A stretch of 64,000 nt of DNA from Paenibacillus sp. CF384 (lineage in GTDB: Bacteria > Bacillota > Bacilli > Paenibacillales > Paenibacillaceae): positions 1-64,000 of the forward strand of contig NZ_FNNV01000021.1 of the NCBI RefSeq assembly GCF_900106745.1, read 5' to 3'. A model generated the notes under the pieces. It worked only from the letters and a program-made list of their open reading frames with translations. It did no database searches and was not told the origin of the DNA. Shown piece by piece: positions 51,831 to 60,917 of this stretch. The stretch's first letter is position 1. Every line of letters begins with the position of its first letter. The translations under genes and the position numbers were made by a program.

Positions 51831-52808
51831 ATGGCTCAAATGAATATGAAAGAAGCGATCCGCGACGCAATGCGCGTGGAGCTTAAGAATGACCCGAACG
51901 TATACATTTTCGGTGAAGACGTTGGTAAGGTTGGCGGCGTTTTCCGTGCGACAGAAGGACTTCAAGGCGAATTCGGCGAAGATCGCGTATTCGATACACC
52001 GCTTGCTGAATCTGCAATTGCAGGTATGGCAGTAGGGATGGGGCTTCAAGGCTTCCGCCCTGTAGCAGAAATTCAATTCGTTGGTTTCATCTATGAAGCC
52101 ATGGATCAAATGTTTATCCAAGCAGCACGTATGCGTTACCGTTCCGGCGGACGCTACAACTCGCCAATCGTATTCCGTACGCCATTTGGCGGCGGCGTTA
52201 AGGCAGCTGAGCTTCACACGGATTCCCTTGAAGGCTTGGCGATTCAAACGCCTGGTATCAAAGTAATCGTGCCTTCCAACCCTTATGATGCAAAAGGTCT
52301 TCTGGTTGCGGCAATTCGCGACAATGACCCTGTATTCTTCATGGAGCATTTGAACCTTTACCATGCTTTCCGCCAAGATGTGCCTGAAGAGGCGTACACG
52401 GTTGAGATCGGTAAAGCCAATGTTGTTCGTGAAGGTTCCGATGTTACGATCATCGCTTACGGTCTTATGGTTCACACGGCTGTCAAAGCTGCTGAAGAGC
52501 TTGAGAAGAGCGGCGTTAAAGCAGAGGTTATCGATCTTCGTACACTGCTTCCGCTTGATATCGAAACGATCGTCGCTTCGATCAAGAAAACAAACCGTGC
52601 AATCGTTGTACAAGAAGCACAGAAAACTTCCGGTGCAGCTGCGGAAATCATTGCTCAAATCAACGAGAACGCAATCCTTCATCTTGAAGCACCGGTACTT
52701 CGCGTAGCCGGCCCGGATACGGTTTACCCGTTCGCACAAGTGGAAGACGCATGGCTGCCAAGCCCTGCTCGAATCATTAAAGCAGTTAACCAAGTGCTGA
52801 ACTTTTAA
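51831..52808 (+). CDS. pdhB: Pyruvate dehydrogenase E1 beta subunit
   Basis: The 325-residue partner of E1 alpha that completes the thiamine-binding site. [36 protein letters not shown] and the [15 protein letters not shown] segment are typical for the family. AAGGAGG lies before the start. It follows pdhA by 42 bases. Confidence 0.97.
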   Translation: MAQMNMKEAIRDAMRVELKNDPNVYIFGEDVGKVGGVFRATEGLQGEFGEDRVFDTPLAESAIAGMAVGMGLQGFRPVAEIQFVGFIYEAMDQMFIQAARMRYRSGGRYNSPIVFRTPFGGGVKAAELHTDSLEGLAIQTPGIKVIVPSNPYDAKGLLVAAIRDNDPVFFMEHLNLYHAFRQDVPEEAYTVEIGKANVVREGSDVTIIAYGLMVHTAVKAAEELEKSGVKAEVIDLRTLLPLDIETIVASIKKTNRAIVVQEAQKTSGAAAEIIAQINENAILHLEAPVLRVAGPDTVYPFAQVEDAWLPSPARIIKAVNQVLNF

Positions 52809-52862
52809 TAGATAACCCCACCATAGAGCAGGTTGTGAAGACTGAGAAGGAGGTCACGGGAC

Positions 52863-54206
52863 GTGGCAAAATTCGAATATCGTTTCCCGGAGCTGGGCGA
52901 AGGCTTGCATGAAGGCGAAATCGTCAAAATGCATATTACGCCAGGCGCTACAGTAACGGATGAAGATATCATCATGGAAGTACAGAATGACAAGGCAATC
53001 GTAGAAGTTCCTTGTCCTGTAAATGGTAAAGTGCTTGAAGTGCTCGTGAAGGACGGACAGGTTTGCCATGTTGGCGATATCGTCGCGATCATTGATGCAG
53101 AAGGCGAAGTGCCTGAGCAAGCAGCACCAGCCGGCGACAGCCATAGTGCACCGGCACCAGCGGCAGCAACTCCTGCAGCAGCACCGGCACCAGTTGCAGC
53201 GGCTCCGGCGCCAGTAGCACCGCCAGCGCCAGCAGCACCAGCGGCTCCTGTTAAAGCAGCCGGCGGTCTTGTCCTGGCAACGCCAAGCGTGCGTAAATTC
53301 GCTCGCGAACAAGCCGTTGATCTGTCCGGCGTAGCAGGCTCCGGCAAGAATGGCCGCATCACGCGCGAGGACGTAACTGCAATTGCTGCAGGCGGCGGCA
53401 CCGTGGCACAAGCTGCTCCGGCAGCTCAAGAAGACGCAGCAGCACCGGCATCGGCATCGGCTGATTCGAAAGCAGCAGCACCAGCGGCGGTTGTTATCGG
53501 CGACCGTGCTGAAGAGCGCGTACCATTCAAAGGCATTCGCAAAGTAATCGCGAACGCGATGGTGAAATCGGTCTACACAGCACCTCACGTTACACTGATG
53601 GATGAAGTGGATGTTACTGCACTTGTTGAGCTTCGTACGAAAGCGAAGCCGATCGCAGAGAAGAAAGGCGTTAAGCTGACTTACCTGCCATTCATCGTGA
53701 AAGCTCTTGTTGCGGCTTGCCGTCAGTTCCCAATCATGAACGCGACGCTTGATGAAGAGAAACAAGAGATCGTGTACAAGAAATACTACAATATCGGTAT
53801 CGCTACCGATACAGATAACGGTTTGATCGTTCCGGTTATCCAGGATGCAGACCGTAAGAACGTTTGGATGGTTGCAGATGCGATCAAAGATCTGGCTACT
53901 CGCGGTCGTGACGGTAAGCTTACAGCTACCGAACTGAGAGGCAGCACAATCAGCATTACGAACATTGGTTCCGCAGGCGGTATGTTCTTTACACCGGTTA
54001 TCAACTTCCCTGAAGTTGCTATTCTGGGTACAGGCCGTATCTCCGAGAAACCGGTTGTGAAGAATGGCGAAATCGTTGCAGCGTCGGTTATGGCACTTTC
54101 CCTAAGTTTTGACCACCGTCTCATTGATGGGGCAACAGCGCAAAACTTCATGAACTACATTAAACAGCTGCTGGCTGATCCGCAATTACTTGTAATGGAG
54201 GTTTAA
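52863..54206 (+). CDS. pdhC: Dihydrolipoamide acetyltransferase (E2)
   Basis: Core enzyme of the complex, 447 residues. One lipoyl domain (1-80) carries the lipoylation Lys44 in VQNDKAIVEV. An Ala/Pro linker (about 86-130), the E1/E3-binding domain (ATPSVRKFAREQAVDLSGVAGSGKNGRITREDV), another Ala-rich linker and the catalytic domain with SFDHRLIDG (His417) follow. GTG start at 52863 with AAGGAGGT upstream. Four bases before pdhD. Confidence 0.97.
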   Translation: MAKFEYRFPELGEGLHEGEIVKMHITPGATVTDEDIIMEVQNDKAIVEVPCPVNGKVLEVLVKDGQVCHVGDIVAIIDAEGEVPEQAAPAGDSHSAPAPAAATPAAAPAPVAAAPAPVAPPAPAAPAAPVKAAGGLVLATPSVRKFAREQAVDLSGVAGSGKNGRITREDVTAIAAGGGTVAQAAPAAQEDAAAPASASADSKAAAPAAVVIGDRAEERVPFKGIRKVIANAMVKSVYTAPHVTLMDEVDVTALVELRTKAKPIAEKKGVKLTYLPFIVKALVAACRQFPIMNATLDEEKQEIVYKKYYNIGIATDTDNGLIVPVIQDADRKNVWMVADAIKDLATRGRDGKLTATELRGSTISITNIGSAGGMFFTPVINFPEVAILGTGRISEKPVVKNGEIVAASVMALSLSFDHRLIDGATAQNFMNYIKQLLADPQLLVMEV

Positions 54207-54210
54207 AACC

Positions 54211-55626
54211 ATGGTAGTAGGAGATGCATCACTCGATATTGATTTGCTCGTCATTGGAGCAGGCCCAGGCGGCTATGTAGCGGCAATTCGCGCTGCACAG
54301 CTTGGCCAAAGTGTCCTTGTTGTAGATAAACAATATGTAGGCGGCGTATGCTTGAACGTCGGCTGTATCCCGTCCAAGGCGCTGATCTCGGCGTCCCACC
54401 AATATGAATCCATCTCTCACGCTTCTTCCTTCGGTATTACTGCATCCGATGTGAAAGTGGAGTGGAGCAAGGTTCAAGAGTTCAAGAACGGCGTTGTTAA
54501 GAAATTGACCGGCGGCGTAGGCCAACTGTTGAAAGCTAACAAAATTCAATTCTTCAGCGGCGAAGTAATGTTCATCAGCGATACGGAAGCACGCGTATTC
54601 AATGAACAAGAAGCTCCGCGCTACCGTTTCAAGAACTGCATCATTGCAACAGGCTCCCGTCCTATCGAGCTGAAGGCATTCCCTTACGGCGGCCGTATCG
54701 TTTCTTCGACAGAAGCGTTGTCCTTGCCAGAAATTCCGAAGAGCCTCGTTGTTATCGGCGGCGGCTACATCGGTATCGAGCTTGGTCAAATGTATGCTCG
54801 TTTCGGTACGAAGGTTACGGTAATCGAAGGTTCCGATTCGATTCTTCCCGGCTTTGACAGCGACATGTCTTCGCTCGTGGCGAAGAAGCTTAAAGGCACG
54901 AAAACAGATATCGTAACGGGTGCTCAAGCGAAGAGCGCCGTACAAACGGACAACGATGTAACGGTTACGTACACAGTAGGTGGCGAAGACAAACAAGTTA
55001 CAGCGGATTACCTGCTTGTAACGGTTGGACGCCGTCCAAATACAGATGGTGAGCTTGGCCTTGATATGATCGATGTGAAGATGACCGATCGTGGTATGAT
55101 CGAAGTCGACGAGCAATGCCGTACAAGCATTCCGCACATCTTCGCAATTGGCGATATCATCGCAGGACCTGCGCTTGCGCATAAAGCGATGTATGAAGGC
55201 CGCGTTGCTGCGGAAGTCATTGCTGGTCAGCCAAGCAAGATCGATTACAAGTGCATTCCGCTTGTGGTATTCTCCGATCCTGAATTGTCCAGCGTAGGCT
55301 ACAGCGAGAAGGAAGCGAAGGATAAAGGCCACAATGTGAAGGTCGGCAAATTCCCGTTCAACATCAACGGACGTGCATTGTCCCTTGGCGTAAACGAAGG
55401 TTTTGTCAAAGTAATCGCAGATGCGGATAACGGCCTCTTACTTGGTGCCCAAATCGCCGGTATCGAAGCTTCCAACATGATCGCAGAGCTGGGACTTGCA
55501 ATCGAAATGGGCGCGACGCTTGAAGATATCGCCCTGACGATCCATGCACATCCAACGCTTGGCGAAATCGTTCTGGATGCGGTTGAAGTGGCGCTTGGAC
55601 ATCCGATTCACGCCATTGCCAAATAA
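54211..55626 (+). CDS. pdhD: Dihydrolipoamide dehydrogenase (E3)
   Basis: Flavoprotein of 471 residues that reoxidises lipoamide. FAD motif GAGPGGYVAAIRAAQLG, redox Cys47 and Cys52 in GVCLNVGC, NAD motif GGGYIGIELG and catalytic His447 in HAHPTLGE are intact. Last gene of the operon; an imperfect terminator follows. Confidence 0.98.
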   Translation: MVVGDASLDIDLLVIGAGPGGYVAAIRAAQLGQSVLVVDKQYVGGVCLNVGCIPSKALISASHQYESISHASSFGITASDVKVEWSKVQEFKNGVVKKLTGGVGQLLKANKIQFFSGEVMFISDTEARVFNEQEAPRYRFKNCIIATGSRPIELKAFPYGGRIVSSTEALSLPEIPKSLVVIGGGYIGIELGQMYARFGTKVTVIEGSDSILPGFDSDMSSLVAKKLKGTKTDIVTGAQAKSAVQTDNDVTVTYTVGGEDKQVTADYLLVTVGRRPNTDGELGLDMIDVKMTDRGMIEVDEQCRTSIPHIFAIGDIIAGPALAHKAMYEGRVAAEVIAGQPSKIDYKCIPLVVFSDPELSSVGYSEKEAKDKGHNVKVGKFPFNINGRALSLGVNEGFVKVIADADNGLLLGAQIAGIEASNMIAELGLAIEMGATLEDIALTIHAHPTLGEIVLDAVEVALGHPIHAIAK

Positions 55627-55663
55627 CAAGTAAATCTATATAACCAAGGCTTACAGGAATACA

Positions 55664-55704
55664 AGAGGTCACGCCGCAGTTGTTCTGCAGCTGGGCCTCT
55701 TTCT
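55664..55704 (+). terminator. Imperfect terminator after pdhD
   Basis: AGAGG...GCCGCAG (55664-55679) pairs with CTGCAGC...CCTCT (55685-55700) with bulges, then TTTCTT. Confidence 0.6.
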
Positions 55705-55737
55705 TCTTTAGGCATTTAGCCAAGGAGGCTGCCTGCA

Positions 55738-56232
55738 ATGACGAACGAAGTGATGAAGAAGACAACGGACGAGTCGAGATCAACGATGATGCAGCTCATC
55801 TTCCCGTCGGATACGAATTACCACGGAACGATGTTCGGCGGCAAAGTAATGGAATACATGGATAAGATCGCGGCGATTACAAGTATGCGCCATGCGCGGG
55901 GGCCGGTCGTAACCGCATCGACAGATAGTTTGGATTTCGTTGCTCCGATCAAAGTAGGCGATATGATCGACGTAGAAGCTTTTGTCACATGGACTCGTAA
56001 GAGCTCTATGGAAATCTACGTGAAAGTACAAACCGAGCATGTCTACACGGGGGAGCGCAAAACAGCTGTCACCGCATTCTTCACCTTTGTAGCGCTCGAT
56101 GAGCATGGCAAGCCGACCCCTGTTCCAGGCATCATCCCGCAGAATGAAGAAGAACAGGCACTTCATCTGTCAGCACCGGATCGATACGAGCTTCGCATGC
56201 AGAGAAAACAGGACAGACAGAAGAGCCTTTAA
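55738..56232 (+). CDS. Acyl-CoA thioesterase (hotdog fold)
   Basis: A 164-residue hotdog protein. FPSDTNYHGTMFGGKVMEYMDKIAAI and the strands with TASTDSLDFVAPIKVGD and VEAFVTWTRKSSMEIYVKV match the YkhA/ACOT group that hydrolyses acyl-CoA. The substrate chain length is not clear. AAGGAGG at 55722-55728. Confidence 0.9.
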   Translation: MTNEVMKKTTDESRSTMMQLIFPSDTNYHGTMFGGKVMEYMDKIAAITSMRHARGPVVTASTDSLDFVAPIKVGDMIDVEAFVTWTRKSSMEIYVKVQTEHVYTGERKTAVTAFFTFVALDEHGKPTPVPGIIPQNEEEQALHLSAPDRYELRMQRKQDRQKSL

Positions 56233-56288
56233 ATGGTACACTAAGAGGAAACGGTTTTTGTCGAATGATGGAGAGGGGTTAACGGACG

Positions 56289-57083
56289 TTGAAGGCTTAT
56301 TTGGATTTGCTTCAGGATGTCTTGGATAACGGGGTTGTTAAAGAGGATCGCACAGGAACAGGAACGAGATCCGTGTTCGGTCGTCAGCTTCGATTCGACT
56401 TGAATCAAGGGTTCCCGCTGGTCACGACGAAACGGATGCATGTGAAATCCATTATTCACGAACTGCTCTGGTTCCTCAAAGGCGACACGAACGTTCGTTA
56501 CCTTCAAGAGAATGGCGTTCGGATATGGAACGAGTGGGCAGATGAGAACGGTGATCTGGGTCCTGTTTACGGGTCGCAGTGGCGGGCGTGGGAGACACCT
56601 GACGGTCGTCATATCGATCAAATTGCTGCTGTAATCGAATCGATCAAGCATAATCCGGATTCCAGGCGCCATATTGTCAGTGCATGGAATGTAGCGGAAA
56701 TCGAGAATATGAAGCTTCCTCCCTGCCATTTTGTATTCCAATTCTATGTGGCGGGCGGAAAACTCTCTTGTATGCTGACGATGCGTTCTTCCGATACATT
56801 CTTAGGTTTGCCGTTTAATATTGCGCAATACGCGCTGCTTACGCACATGATCGCCCAGCAGTGCGATCTAGGAGTGGGGGACTTTATTTATTCAGGCGCG
56901 GATGTTCATATCTATAGCAATCATATCGAGCAAGTAAAGCTTCAATTGACTCGTGAACCGCTGCCGCTGCCGAAGCTTATCATAAAGCGGAAGCCGGAAT
57001 CGATATTTGATTATGTCTATGATGATTTCGAAATTGCCGATTATCAGCATCATCCAACGATTAAAGCTGAAGTCGCGATATAG
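56289..57083 (+). CDS. thyA: Thymidylate synthase
   Basis: Makes dTMP from dUMP using methylene-tetrahydrofolate. The 264 residues equal the E. coli enzyme in length. Catalytic Cys146 lies in [10 protein letters not shown] at the same position, and [14 protein letters not shown] and the DVHIYSNH motif are present. It starts at TTG (56289) after GAGAGGGG. It is followed after a few bases by dfrA, which recycles the dihydrofolate it produces. Confidence 0.98.
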   Translation: MKAYLDLLQDVLDNGVVKEDRTGTGTRSVFGRQLRFDLNQGFPLVTTKRMHVKSIIHELLWFLKGDTNVRYLQENGVRIWNEWADENGDLGPVYGSQWRAWETPDGRHIDQIAAVIESIKHNPDSRRHIVSAWNVAEIENMKLPPCHFVFQFYVAGGKLSCMLTMRSSDTFLGLPFNIAQYALLTHMIAQQCDLGVGDFIYSGADVHIYSNHIEQVKLQLTREPLPLPKLIIKRKPESIFDYVYDDFEIADYQHHPTIKAEVAI

Positions 57084-57098
57084 GGGAGTGTGCCGATT

Positions 57099-57596
57099 AT
57101 GACTATTGCAATGATTGCCGCTATGGCGCGCAACCGCGTGATCGGGATAGACAACGGCATGCCATGGCGCTTGCCGGCAGAAATGGCCCATTTTCGCCGT
57201 TCTACAGCGGGCAAGACCGTTGTGATGGGGCGTAAGACCTTCGAATCGCTTAGCGGTCCGCTCAAGAATCGCCGTAATGTCATCTTGACTCGCAGCCTGG
57301 ATTACAAGCCGGATGGCTGTGAGGTTGCTCATTCCGTTGAGGAAGTGTTGACTCAGTATGGCAGTATTGATGGCCAAGAGCTTGTAATCATGGGCGGCGC
57401 AGAGATCTATGCACTGTTTATGCCCTATGCGGACAAGCTGTGGTTGACTGAAGTCGAAGCCGAAGTGGCGGGGGATGCACATTTTCCGACCTTCCAGATG
57501 AATGAGTGGACCGTGCAGGATCGGGAGCATTTCTCGAAGGATGAGAAGAACGCCTATGATTTTACAATCGTTACATATGTCAGGAACGCTCGTTAG
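57099..57596 (+). CDS. dfrA: Dihydrofolate reductase
   Basis: Reduces dihydrofolate with NADPH. The 165-residue product has GIDNGMPWRLPAEM with the catalytic Glu28, VVMGRKTFES and MGGAEIYALFMP. It sits directly behind thyA. GGGGAG lies 10 bases before the ATG at 57099; a GTG at 57090 is in frame. This is the chromosomal type, not a known resistance form. Confidence 0.97.
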   Translation: MTIAMIAAMARNRVIGIDNGMPWRLPAEMAHFRRSTAGKTVVMGRKTFESLSGPLKNRRNVILTRSLDYKPDGCEVAHSVEEVLTQYGSIDGQELVIMGGAEIYALFMPYADKLWLTEVEAEVAGDAHFPTFQMNEWTVQDREHFSKDEKNAYDFTIVTYVRNAR

Positions 57597-57610
57597 AGCA
57601 ATCGCGATTT

Positions 57611-57628
57611 GTTTGGCAAAAGCCAAAC
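57611..57628. terminator. Small hairpin after dfrA
   Basis: GTTTGGC (57611-57617) and GCCAAAC (57622-57628) around four A. There is no T-run on the plus strand, so it may be an RNA end-protecting hairpin rather than a true terminator. Confidence 0.4.
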
Positions 57629-57736
57629 ATTATGTGAGAAAGTGCAAATGATTGTACGGAAAATCCATTTATTGCGTTCAGCCAAGTTGCTAAGATATTG
57701 TAAATAGTTATCAGGTTTTATATGGTAAAGTTTGAT

Positions 57737-57766
57737 ATTGAATTCAATGTCGATTCCCGATATAGT
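57737..57766 (+). promoter_or_regulatory. Promoter of gltD with a palindrome over the -35
   Basis: TTGAAT (57738-57743), 17 bases, TATAGT (57761-57766). The -35 lies inside the perfect 12-base palindrome ATTGAATTCAAT (57737-57748), which could bind a dimeric regulator. No clear GlnR/TnrA box was found in the upstream 220 bases. Confidence 0.6.
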
Positions 57767-57821
57767 TTTAGAGAGATAACGAACATTCGGTAATGGGAAA
57801 ATGGATGGAGGAAAAGCGATC

Positions 57822-59309
57822 ATGTCTACACCTACTGGATTTATGGACTACAAACGCGAGCTGCCTGCTGACCGCGATCCGCTTGAACGGATTAAGGATT
57901 GGGATGAATTTCATAAGCATTTCAGTGAAGATCAGCTGAGAACGCAAGGCGCGCGCTGCATGGATTGCGGTACGCCTTATTGCCATACAGGTATCGAGCT
58001 TCCGGGAGGCGCATCGGGCTGCCCGGTGAACAACCTTATTCCGGAATGGAATAACCTCATCTATCGTGGACTTTGGCGCGAAGCGCTGGATCGTTTGCAC
58101 AAAACGAACAATTTCCCGGAATTCACCGGCCGTGTTTGCCCGGCTCCGTGTGAAGGCTCTTGTACGGTCGGCCTGATCGGCGATCCGGTTACCATTAAGA
58201 CAATTGAACAATCCATTATCGACAAAGGCTTCGAAGAAGGCTGGGTCGTTCCACAGCCGCCGCTTATGCGTACTGGCAAGAAGGTTGCCGTTGTAGGTTC
58301 CGGTCCTGCCGGCATGGCTACCGCAGCACAGCTTAACAAAGCCGGCCATACGGTAACGGTTTATGAGCGTGCAGATCGTATCGGCGGCTTGCTCACTTAC
58401 GGGATTCCAACGATGAAGCTCGACAAGAAGGTCGTTCAACGTCGTGTGGATCTGATGGAAGCTGAAGGCATTAACTTCGTAACGAACGCTGAAGTTGGCA
58501 CAAACGTACCGGCGGAGCAGTTGATGAATGAATTCGATGCTATTGTCCTTTGCGGCGGTGCTACCAAAGCGCGTGAAGTTGACATTGAAGGCCGTGACCT
58601 GAATGGCGTTCATTTGGCAATGGATTATTTGAACGGTACTATTAAGAGCTACCTGGATTCCAATTTGGAAGACGGTAATTATATTTCGGCTAAAGACAAG
58701 GATGTTATCGTAATCGGTGGCGGCGACACAGGTACTGACTGTGTGGCAACGGCACTACGCCACGGTTGTAAATCGGTCACGCAATTCGGTACGGTCGGTA
58801 AAGCACCGCTGGTACGCGATCAAGAGAAGAACCCATGGCCGCAATTCCCTAACGTGTATACGCTTGACTATGCACAAGAGGAAGCTCGCGCACTATACGG
58901 TGAAGACCCTCGTGCATTCTCCGTACTGACGAAGAAATTCGTAGGCGACGAGAATGGCAACCTGAAAGAATTGCACACTGTGCAAATCCAGCGTACTGTG
59001 GACGAAACAGGTCGCAGAATCTACACGGAAATCCCAGGTACGGAGAAAGTATGGCCAGCTGATCTGGTTATGATCGCGGTCGGCTTCGAAGGTCCTGAGA
59101 ACACGTTGATTCAGAAGCTTGGACTTGAGCAAGACCGTCGTTCGAATGTAAAAGCCGAATACGGCAAATACAAAACGAGCGTCGATAAAGTTTTCGCTGC
59201 AGGCGATATGCGCCGTGGACAAAGCTTGGTTGTTTGGGCAATCAACGAAGGACGCGAGGCTGCGCGTGAAGTGGACCGTTATTTGATGGGAACTACGATG
59301 CTTCCTTAA
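57822..59309 (+). CDS. gltD: Glutamate synthase small subunit
   Basis: Supplies electrons from NADPH for making glutamate from glutamine and 2-oxoglutarate. The 495-residue product has the N-terminal iron-sulfur Cys ([19 protein letters not shown]), FAD motif [15 protein letters not shown] and NADPH motif [11 protein letters not shown]. The start at 57822 has GGAGGA nine bases before. The large subunit gene is not next to it; in B. subtilis the two are adjacent. Without the large subunit it cannot make glutamate, so the partner must be elsewhere. Confidence 0.95.
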   Translation: MSTPTGFMDYKRELPADRDPLERIKDWDEFHKHFSEDQLRTQGARCMDCGTPYCHTGIELPGGASGCPVNNLIPEWNNLIYRGLWREALDRLHKTNNFPEFTGRVCPAPCEGSCTVGLIGDPVTIKTIEQSIIDKGFEEGWVVPQPPLMRTGKKVAVVGSGPAGMATAAQLNKAGHTVTVYERADRIGGLLTYGIPTMKLDKKVVQRRVDLMEAEGINFVTNAEVGTNVPAEQLMNEFDAIVLCGGATKAREVDIEGRDLNGVHLAMDYLNGTIKSYLDSNLEDGNYISAKDKDVIVIGGGDTGTDCVATALRHGCKSVTQFGTVGKAPLVRDQEKNPWPQFPNVYTLDYAQEEARALYGEDPRAFSVLTKKFVGDENGNLKELHTVQIQRTVDETGRRIYTEIPGTEKVWPADLVMIAVGFEGPENTLIQKLGLEQDRRSNVKAEYGKYKTSVDKVFAAGDMRRGQSLVVWAINEGREAAREVDRYLMGTTMLP

Positions 59310-59333
59310 TGTACGAAGGAATTCGGAATGCAA

Positions 59334-59352
59334 AGCGCCTACGGGCGCTTTT
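59334..59352 (+). terminator. Terminator after gltD
   Basis: AGCGCC (59334-59339) pairs with GGCGCT (59344-59349) around a short loop, then four T. Confidence 0.7.
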
Positions 59353-59384
59353 ATTTCGTTTAACGAAGGAGTGGAAGGAAGAAG

Positions 59385-59705
59385 ATGATTCAATACGGTT
59401 CCGAGCAGATTACACAGCTGCGATTTATGACATTCATTCCTCGCATAGAGCGACGTGACGATCAATGGATTGATCTTGAGCTGCGCATGATTGTGGATCA
59501 AGGAACGCCTATCCCTGATGGGCTAATTGATTTAACGGCATTAGTTATCTGTACGCACAGCGGCGTAATTGCTCAGATCGTTCCGCTGGATGAAGGCTGC
59601 GATTGCGAGTTTCAATTCACCTCTGATGAGAAGGAACAGATACAAGCGTACGTAGAATCTGCAGAAATGCAAGAACAGATTGCAAATCTCTCTATCGGCG
59701 AATAA
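59385..59705 (+). CDS. Unknown small acidic protein
   Basis: A 106-residue acidic protein I do not recognise. The pattern is strand-rich (RFMTFIPRIERR, WIDLELRMIV, ALVICTHSGVIAQIVPL), then CDCEFQFTSDEKEQIQAYV and a helical acidic C-terminus. Two Cys lie close together (CDC). No signal peptide or membrane segment. Several purine-rich sites precede the ATG. It lies 57 bases before the glucosaminidase-like gene. Confidence 0.75.
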   Translation: MIQYGSEQITQLRFMTFIPRIERRDDQWIDLELRMIVDQGTPIPDGLIDLTALVICTHSGVIAQIVPLDEGCDCEFQFTSDEKEQIQAYVESAEMQEQIANLSIGE

Positions 59706-59762
59706 GGTAAGATGTGGTAAAATGAGCTGTAGGTTATCGTTTCTTGGTGGGAGGAGATTCGA

Positions 59763-60905
59763 TTGCGCACCACAGCTGCAGGGGTTCTTACGCCGACAGA
59801 TATCCATAATATCAGACATTATGTCCAGCATAAGTACGGTGACTTGCCTAGTGATCGCCGAGCCGAGATTGTAGCGGATGCGATGCAGCGTATCGTCCTG
59901 CGACAATTGCCTGATTTTCCGCAGGTTCATAAGATGAGCGTTTCGACTGAGTTGCTGCGGAGTATTGCGGTTCGGAAGCAAGTTCCCGTTCATGAGAAGC
60001 ATATTTTTGAAGCATGCCTGAGGCTCGATTATCGTGATCCTCAGCTTTTCCATGCCTTGCACGAGTGGGTAGAACAGCGACTTGGCGTGACGATCGAGGC
60101 TGAAGTGTTCAAAGGCATCGTTGAAGAAGGCATTCATATTGCGAACTCTCCCGATGTGCAAGTAGAAGCTTGGGATGCGGTGGTCGGTACTGTGGCAGGC
60201 TATTATCGCATGCCGGATCGAGTGGCAGAGATTATCACGCTTCCTGGCATCCGTAATGGCCGTATTGGCAGCAGGAGCAAGCCGAGTACGTATATGTTCC
60301 TTACGGTGGCGTTAAGCATGTCGACGTTGTTCTACGGCTGGTGGACCCTACAACCGCCAACATCTCCTGCAGCCATCCCTGTTAAGACAGGACAACCTTT
60401 GGTAGTGAGCCGTCCGGTTTCCCAGCCGCCCGACGCGGTCGTTCAGAAGTATAAGAATGAGCTTCCCGGTGAGCTGAGGTATGTGGAAATTAATAAAGAA
60501 CGGCTCGTACAGTATTTGGCGGGGAAATCGTCTTTACTTGCCGAGGAGCCGTACCTCAGTACTATTGTTAATGCGGCTAAGGATCATGATATCCATCCGC
60601 TATTGCTGTTTGCGATAACCGGACAAGAACAGGCTTTTGTCCCGAAGTCGCATAAAGATGCGAAGAAGATCGCAAACAATCCGTTTAATGTGTTTCACAG
60701 CTGGAAAGAGTTCAATACAACAATCAGCGAGTCTGCGAAGATCGCGAGCAATACGATTGTACATAAAAGTCAAGGAAGACCTGACGATATCGACGCACTC
60801 ACTTGGATCAATACCAAATATGCCGAAGACGTCAATTGGTCGAAAGGCGTTCGGACGATTTTGGAAGCGATGAAACGTCAGATTATGTCGGTTAACGAAC
60901 GGTAA
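59763..60905 (+). CDS. Membrane-anchored glucosaminidase-like protein
   Basis: A 380-residue protein with three parts. Residues 1-175 are an unknown cytoplasmic helical domain. One membrane segment follows at about 178-197 (MFLTVALSMSTLFYGWW). The outer part begins with a Pro-rich spacer and ends in a domain (about 255-375) that resembles lysozyme-like glucosaminidases: LLFAITGQEQAFVPKS with a candidate catalytic Glu289 and NNPFNVFHSWKEF. It may cut or bind peptidoglycan. The start is TTG at 59763, seven bases after GGAGGA. The join of a large inner domain to a wall enzyme suggests a link between inside and wall, which is inference. Confidence 0.7.
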   Translation: MRTTAAGVLTPTDIHNIRHYVQHKYGDLPSDRRAEIVADAMQRIVLRQLPDFPQVHKMSVSTELLRSIAVRKQVPVHEKHIFEACLRLDYRDPQLFHALHEWVEQRLGVTIEAEVFKGIVEEGIHIANSPDVQVEAWDAVVGTVAGYYRMPDRVAEIITLPGIRNGRIGSRSKPSTYMFLTVALSMSTLFYGWWTLQPPTSPAAIPVKTGQPLVVSRPVSQPPDAVVQKYKNELPGELRYVEINKERLVQYLAGKSSLLAEEPYLSTIVNAAKDHDIHPLLLFAITGQEQAFVPKSHKDAKKIANNPFNVFHSWKEFNTTISESAKIASNTIVHKSQGRPDDIDALTWINTKYAEDVNWSKGVRTILEAMKRQIMSVNER

Positions 60906-60917
60906 AGAGGCGATTGC

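Noticed and set aside
51807..52793. A 328-codon minus-strand ORF opposite pdhB
   Set aside because: It is the antisense of pdhB, with no ribosome site and no recognisable motif.
52854..53765. Minus-strand ORFs opposite pdhC rich in Cys and Arg
   Set aside because: They arise from the GCA/GCN-rich Ala/Pro linkers of E2 read in antisense. No real protein signal.
54229..55332. A 367-codon minus-strand ORF opposite pdhD
   Set aside because: Its product is rich in Cys, His, Arg and Asn with no domain, as expected for the antisense of a highly biased gene. pdhD is certain.
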